DNA from: Micromonospora sp. WMMD882
Lineage (GTDB): Bacteria; Actinomycetota; Actinomycetes; Mycobacteriales; Micromonosporaceae
Direction: 5' to 3'
Length of the DNA stretch: 64,000 nt
Assembly: GCF_027497255.1 (NCBI RefSeq)
Contig: NZ_CP114903.1
Span: 2,108,001 to 2,172,000, forward strand
In this document: positions 60,038 through 64,000 of the stretch, one piece after another
Position numbering within the stretch: the first letter of the stretch is position 1
How the letters are laid out: the number at the start of each line of letters is the position of its first letter
Notes under the pieces: model-generated
What the model saw: only the letters and a program-made list of their open reading frames with translations
Database searches by the model: none
Told to the model about the DNA's origin: nothing
Program-made: the position numbers and the translations under genes

Positions 60038-61843
60038 TCAGGTGGGGTCGGCCACCGGGACGGCCGGGCCGGCGGTGCCGGGCTGCGCGGCGGCCGGCGC
60101 CTTCGGCTTGGCGTCGATGCCCGCCTCGGCCCGCTGCTGCCCGGTGATCGGGGTCGGCGCGCCGGTCAGCGGGTCGAACCCGCCCCGGGTCTTCGGGAAC
60201 GCGATCACCTCACGGATCGAGTCCGCCCCGGCCAGCAGCATGCACACCCGGTCCCAGCCGAACGCGATGCCGCCGTGCGGCGGCGGCCCGAACTTGAACG
60301 CCTCCAGCAGGAAGCCGAACTTGTCCTGCGCCTCCTCCGGCGTGATGCCGAGCAGGTCGAACACCCGACGCTGCACGTCGCCACGGTGGATACGGATCGA
60401 GCCGCCGCCGATCTCGTTGCCGTTGCAGACGATGTCGTACGCGTAGGCCAACGCCCGGTCGGGGGCCTCCTCGAACCGGTCCACCCACTCGGCGTTCGGC
60501 GAGGTGAACGGGTGGTGCACGGCCGTCCAGCCGCCGTCGTCCGTGCGCTCGAACATCGGCGCGTCGACCACCCAGCAGAACGCCCAGGCGCTCTCGTCGA
60601 CCAGGCCGGCCCGCCGGGCGATCTCCACCCGGGCCGCGCCGAGCAGCTCCTGCGCCTCACGGACGTTCGGGCTGGCCGCGAAGAAGACCGCGTCGCCCGG
60701 CTTCGCGCCGACCGCGTCGGCCAGCCCGGCCAGGTGCTCGGCGGAGAGGTTCTTCGCCACCGGGCCGCGCGCCTCGCCGCTCTCGGCGTCGAGCACCACG
60801 TACGCCAGGCCCTTCGCGCCCCGCGCCTTCGCCCAGTCCTGCCAGCCGTCCAGCTCCTTGCGACTCTGCGCGGCCCCGCCCGGCATGACCACCGCGCCGA
60901 CGTACCCACCGGCGTCGATCGCGCCGGCGAACACCCGGAACGCGGTGCCGCGCAGGTAGTCGGTGAGCTCGGTCAGCTCGACCCCGTAGCGCAGGTCGGG
61001 CTTGTCGGAGCCGTACCGGGCCATCGCGTCGTGCCAGGTGATCCGCGGGATCGGCCGGGAGATCCCGTGGCCGGCGAGGTCCCGCCACAGCTCCGCGACG
61101 ATCGCCTCGCCGAGGTCGATCACGTCGTCCTCGGTGACGAAGGACATCTCGATGTCGAGCTGGGTGAACTCCGGCTGCCGGTCGGCGCGGAAGTCCTCGT
61201 CCCGGTAGCAGCGGGCGATCTGGTAGTACCGCTCCATGCCGCCGACCATCAGCAACTGCTTGAACAACTGCGGGGACTGCGGCAGCGCGTACCAGCTACC
61301 CGGCTGGAGCCGGACCGGGACGAGGAAGTCCCGCGCGCCCTCCGGGGTGGACCGGGTCAGCGTCGGGGTCTCGATCTCCAGGAAGTCCCGCTCGTGCAGC
61401 ACCTTGCGGGCGAGCTGGTTGGCCCGGGAGCGCAGCCGCATGGCCCGCGCCGGGCCGCCGCGCCGCAGGTCCAGGTAGCGGTAGCGGAGCCGGACGTCGT
61501 CACCGGCCTCGACCTGGTCGTCCACCGGCAGCGGCAGCGGGGCCGCCTCGGAGAGCACCGTCAGGGCGCTCGCCGTCACCTCGATCTCACCGGTGGGCAG
61601 CTCCGGGTTCTCGTTGCCCTCGGGCCGGCGGGTCACCTCACCGGTGACCGCCACACAGAACTCGTTGCGCAGCGCGTGCGCGTCCTCCTCCCGGAAGACC
61701 ACCTGCACCACGCCGGAGCCGTCGCGCAGGTCGACGAAGATGACCCCGCCGTGGTCACGCCGGCGGGCCACCCACCCGGCGAGCGTCACCGTGGTGCCGG
61801 CGTCCGTGGCCCGCAGGCTGCCGGCGTCATGGGTACGGATCAC
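60038..61843 (-). CDS. aspS: aspartyl-tRNA synthetase
   Basis: Class II synthetase, 601 residues. It has the anticodon OB fold at the N-terminus ([23 protein letters not shown]), motif 2 [21 protein letters not shown], a bacterial GAD insertion domain in the middle, and motif 3 [28 protein letters not shown] Pro/Ala-rich tail of about 35 residues follows. Starts GTG. Confidence 0.97.
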   Translation of the reverse strand: MIRTHDAGSLRATDAGTTVTLAGWVARRRDHGGVIFVDLRDGSGVVQVVFREEDAHALRNEFCVAVTGEVTRRPEGNENPELPTGEIEVTASALTVLSEAAPLPLPVDDQVEAGDDVRLRYRYLDLRRGGPARAMRLRSRANQLARKVLHERDFLEIETPTLTRSTPEGARDFLVPVRLQPGSWYALPQSPQLFKQLLMVGGMERYYQIARCYRDEDFRADRQPEFTQLDIEMSFVTEDDVIDLGEAIVAELWRDLAGHGISRPIPRITWHDAMARYGSDKPDLRYGVELTELTDYLRGTAFRVFAGAIDAGGYVGAVVMPGGAAQSRKELDGWQDWAKARGAKGLAYVVLDAESGEARGPVAKNLSAEHLAGLADAVGAKPGDAVFFAASPNVREAQELLGAARVEIARRAGLVDESAWAFCWVVDAPMFERTDDGGWTAVHHPFTSPNAEWVDRFEEAPDRALAYAYDIVCNGNEIGGGSIRIHRGDVQRRVFDLLGITPEEAQDKFGFLLEAFKFGPPPHGGIAFGWDRVCMLLAGADSIREVIAFPKTRGGFDPLTGAPTPITGQQRAEAGIDAKPKAPAAAQPGTAGPAVPVADPT

Positions 61844-61966
61844 GACTTGCGTCTCCTCGTCTACGAACGGTCTGCCCCCCGCATTCTGTCAGCCCCGCCC
61901 CGCCCCGCCCGCACCCCGCCCCTCCCGGCGTCCCGACGCGCCCCGGCGGACCGGCACGGGCCCTCC

Positions 61967-63577
61967 TCACCCCCTGTCGGGATCGGCGGGGAGGAGGTGG
62001 GTGACCTCGGGCTCGCCCGCCAGGAGAGCCCGGGCGCGCTCCTCGGCCGCCTGGTCCGCCCCGGTCATCCGCCCGCCGTGCTGACGCAGGTGCTCCTCCC
62101 AGGACGGCACCTGGTAGACCTCCACGAAACCGTGTTCCCGCTCCCCGGCCCGGAACAGGCCCCACCGCATCGCCCCGGTACGCCGCCGTGAGCGCCCCAC
62201 CGCCCGCATCGCCTCGACGAACTCCGCCTGCCGCTCGGGCGGCACCGTGTAGGCCACGGTGACCAGCACCGGCCCGGTGCGCGGGTGCGCGGGCAGGGTC
62301 AGGTGCGGCTCCGGCCAGTAGCTGGCCGGGTCCCGGTTGACGTCCCGGGTGTCGCGCAGCGGCCAGGCCAGCACGCTGACCGCGCACCCCGCCATCACCA
62401 CCCCGGCCACGGCCAGCGCGACGACCAGACCGGCCAACTCGCCCAGCGCGCCCCAGGCGAGGGCGCCGAGCGCCTGCCCGCCGGCGAACACCATCTGGTA
62501 GACCGACAGGCCGCGGGCCCGGACCCAGCCGGGCAGGAAGAGCTGCATGGCGGCGTTGACGCTGGAGAGGACGGTCATCCAGGCCAGCCCGGCGGGCAGC
62601 AGCGCCACGGTGACCGCCACCGGCTGCGGCACCCAGGCCAGCACCAGCAGGGCGCCGGCGAAGACCAGCCCGGCCAGCAGCAGCAACTGGTTGCTGGACA
62701 ACGCCAGACGCAGCCGGGGCAGCACCAGCGCGCCGGCGACCGCGCCGAGACCGAGGGCGGCCAGCAGCACGCCGTACCCGCTGGAGCCCATCGCCAGCCG
62801 CCGGCTGGCGACCAGCGGCAGCAGCGCCCACAACGCGCTGCCCGGCACCACGAACAGGGCGGCGCGCAGCAGGATCCGGCGGACCACCGGGGAGTGCCGC
62901 ACGTACCGGCCACCGGCGCGCAGCGCCGCGGTGAACCGTTCCGGCATCGGGCCGCCCTCGGGGCGGTCCGGCCGCCAGCGCAGCAGGGCCACCGCGAAGA
63001 CCGCGAAGGAGAACGCGTTGACGCCGAAGACCACGGCCACGCCGGCCTGCGCGACCAGCACCCCGGCCACCGCCGGGCCGACCGACCGGGCCAGGTTGAC
63101 GCTTATCGAGCCGAGCGCGGACGCGGAGACGATCTGCTCCCGGGGCACCAGCTCCGGGATGACCGCCTGCCAGGCCGGCAGGGTGAGCGCCTGCCCGACC
63201 CCGATGGCGAAGGTGAGGGTGAGCAGCAGCGCCGGCGGCATCCGACCGACGGCGGTCAGCACGGTCAGCAGGAGGCCCACCGCGGCGAGGAAGACCTGCA
63301 CGGCGATCAGCAGCCGACGCCTGTCGAAGGTGTCGGCCAACGCCCCGGCGGGCAGGGCGAGCAGCAGCACCGGGAGCATGCCGGCGGTCTGCACCAGAGC
63401 CACCAGGGTCGCCGCGCCGGGCTGGTCGACCAGGAGCCACTGGGCGCCCACGGTCTGCATCCAGGTGCCGACGTTGCTGGCCAGCACGGCCAGCCAGAGA
63501 CCGCGGAACGCGGTCAGCCGCAGCGGGGCCCAGGCCGATGCGCTCGGTGCGGGGACGTGTGGTGCGGGGACGCTCAC
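61967..63577 (-). CDS. MFS_3-type (transmembrane secretion effector-like) exporter with C-terminal ABM-like domain
   Basis: A 536-residue protein. The first 410 residues are a 12-helix MFS core beginning LRLTAFRGLWLAVLASNVGTWMQTVGAQWLL and containing LPAGALADTFDRRRLLIAVQ. The last 110 residues are soluble (VLVTVAYTVPPERQAEFVEAMRAVGRSRRRTGAMRWGLFR, VEVYQVPSWEEHLRQH), like the antibiotic-biosynthesis-monooxygenase ferredoxin fold often fused to this family. The GTG giving VSVPAPHV is preferred; an ATG 11 codons upstream is possible. Substrate unknown. Confidence 0.88.
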   Translation of the reverse strand: MSVPAPHVPAPSASAWAPLRLTAFRGLWLAVLASNVGTWMQTVGAQWLLVDQPGAATLVALVQTAGMLPVLLLALPAGALADTFDRRRLLIAVQVFLAAVGLLLTVLTAVGRMPPALLLTLTFAIGVGQALTLPAWQAVIPELVPREQIVSASALGSISVNLARSVGPAVAGVLVAQAGVAVVFGVNAFSFAVFAVALLRWRPDRPEGGPMPERFTAALRAGGRYVRHSPVVRRILLRAALFVVPGSALWALLPLVASRRLAMGSSGYGVLLAALGLGAVAGALVLPRLRLALSSNQLLLLAGLVFAGALLVLAWVPQPVAVTVALLPAGLAWMTVLSSVNAAMQLFLPGWVRARGLSVYQMVFAGGQALGALAWGALGELAGLVVALAVAGVVMAGCAVSVLAWPLRDTRDVNRDPASYWPEPHLTLPAHPRTGPVLVTVAYTVPPERQAEFVEAMRAVGRSRRRTGAMRWGLFRAGEREHGFVEVYQVPSWEEHLRQHGGRMTGADQAAEERARALLAGEPEVTHLLPADPDRG

Positions 63578-63692
63578 CGGGCGGACGGTACCCCGGGCCC
63601 GGGCGGGCAACCCCTCGTCGCGCGCGGAAGCGGGCCGCCGGGTGTCCGACGGCCCGCTCCGGGGTCGATCTACCGGATGATCCCGGTACGGA

Positions 63693-64000
63693 TCAGAAGA
63701 CGCTGACCCCGTAGACGCTCAGCGCCTCGGTGACCGGCTGGAAGTAGGTGGTGCCACCGGTGCGGCAGTTGCCGCTGCCGCCGGAGGTCAGGCCCAGCGC
63801 GGTGCCGCCGCTGAACAGCGAGCCGCCGCTGTCGCCCGGCTCGGCGCAGATGTTGGTACGGATCAGGCCGCTGACCCGGCCCTCGGCGTAGTTGACCGTG
63901 GCGTTGAGGGCGGACACCGAGCCGCTACGCAGACCGGTGGTGCTGCCGGAGCGCTGCGCCGACTGGCCGACGGTCGCGTTGGCGGCGCCGGTGATGTCCC
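63693..64000 (-). CDS. secreted S1 family serine protease, streptogrisin-like (C-terminal part)
   Basis: The window ends inside the gene. The visible 102 residues are the C-terminal half of the mature protease: [19 protein letters not shown], the catalytic Ser in [14 protein letters not shown], and [21 protein letters not shown] ending [12 protein letters not shown]. The cysteines around the active site match the chymotrypsin-like actinomycete enzymes. The His and Asp of the triad, the pro-region and the signal peptide lie beyond the edge. Confidence 0.9.
   Translation of the reverse strand, partial: DITGAANATVGQSAQRSGSTTGLRSGSVSALNATVNYAEGRVSGLIRTNICAEPGDSGGSLFSGGTALGLTSGGSGNCRTGGTTYFQPVTEALSVYGVSVF

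Overview
The window is high-GC actinomycete DNA with many GTG starts, 4-nt GTGA/ATGA stop-start overlaps, BldD, an actinobacterial integration host factor and a streptogrisin-type protease. Gene content and order fit Micromonosporaceae (Micromonospora or Salinispora-like); this is inference from synteny and was not tested by a search. No rRNA, tRNA, phage, transposase or CRISPR array was seen.

132-31,556 is mainly a conserved housekeeping block on the minus strand. Read in the direction of transcription it holds mltG-aroE, [insert], aroC-aroK-aroB-aroQ-efp-nusB, bldD (plus strand), pyrR-pyrC-carA-carB-pyrD-bioA-pyrF, mihF, rpoZ-coaBC-metK-priA, a cytidylate-kinase-like/ParB fusion, a cytochrome P450, and def-fmt-rsmB. 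Two genes normally found here are absent: pyrB between pyrR and pyrC, and gmk between mihF and rpoZ, where about 390 bp of repeat-rich non-coding DNA lies. The insert between aroE and aroC carries a degenerate FAD hydroxylase, a second metK and a pair of palindrome-ended repeats. The two metK genes agree over 1,197 bp that match the reading frame almost exactly. They lie in inverted orientation 19 kb apart and have codon use unlike their neighbours. priA, immediately downstream of the first copy, has no ATG/GTG/TTG that would retain its conserved N-terminus.

31,556-48,537 holds ruvX, alaS, two small membrane proteins, a 1,116-residue proline-rich membrane protein, rarA, a GNAT acetyltransferase, an ArsR-type regulator with an MFS exporter and a clear operator, a 4'-phosphopantetheinyl transferase, a FadE5-like acyl-CoA dehydrogenase, a DHA2-type drug exporter and a hemerythrin-domain protein.

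49,068-59,959 is a compact ten-gene set that I do not recognise as a described pathway: acyl desaturase and acyl-AMP ligase (plus), ThDP enzyme, SRPBCC protein and KAS III-like protein (minus), then ACP, CFA-type methyltransferase, FAD oxidoreductase, extended SDR and SDR (plus). The logic is activation of a fatty acid, loading on a dedicated ACP, chain modification, and condensation or acyl transfer. A dedicated lipid or acyloin-like metabolite is the most economical reading.

60,038-64,000 returns to aspS, an MFS_3-type exporter and the C-terminal part of a secreted S1 protease cut by the window edge. Strong perfect hairpins with very short loops mark three of the convergent gene ends (85-124, 22,197-22,238, 51,831-51,876); a fourth, slightly shorter one lies at 59,977-60,007.
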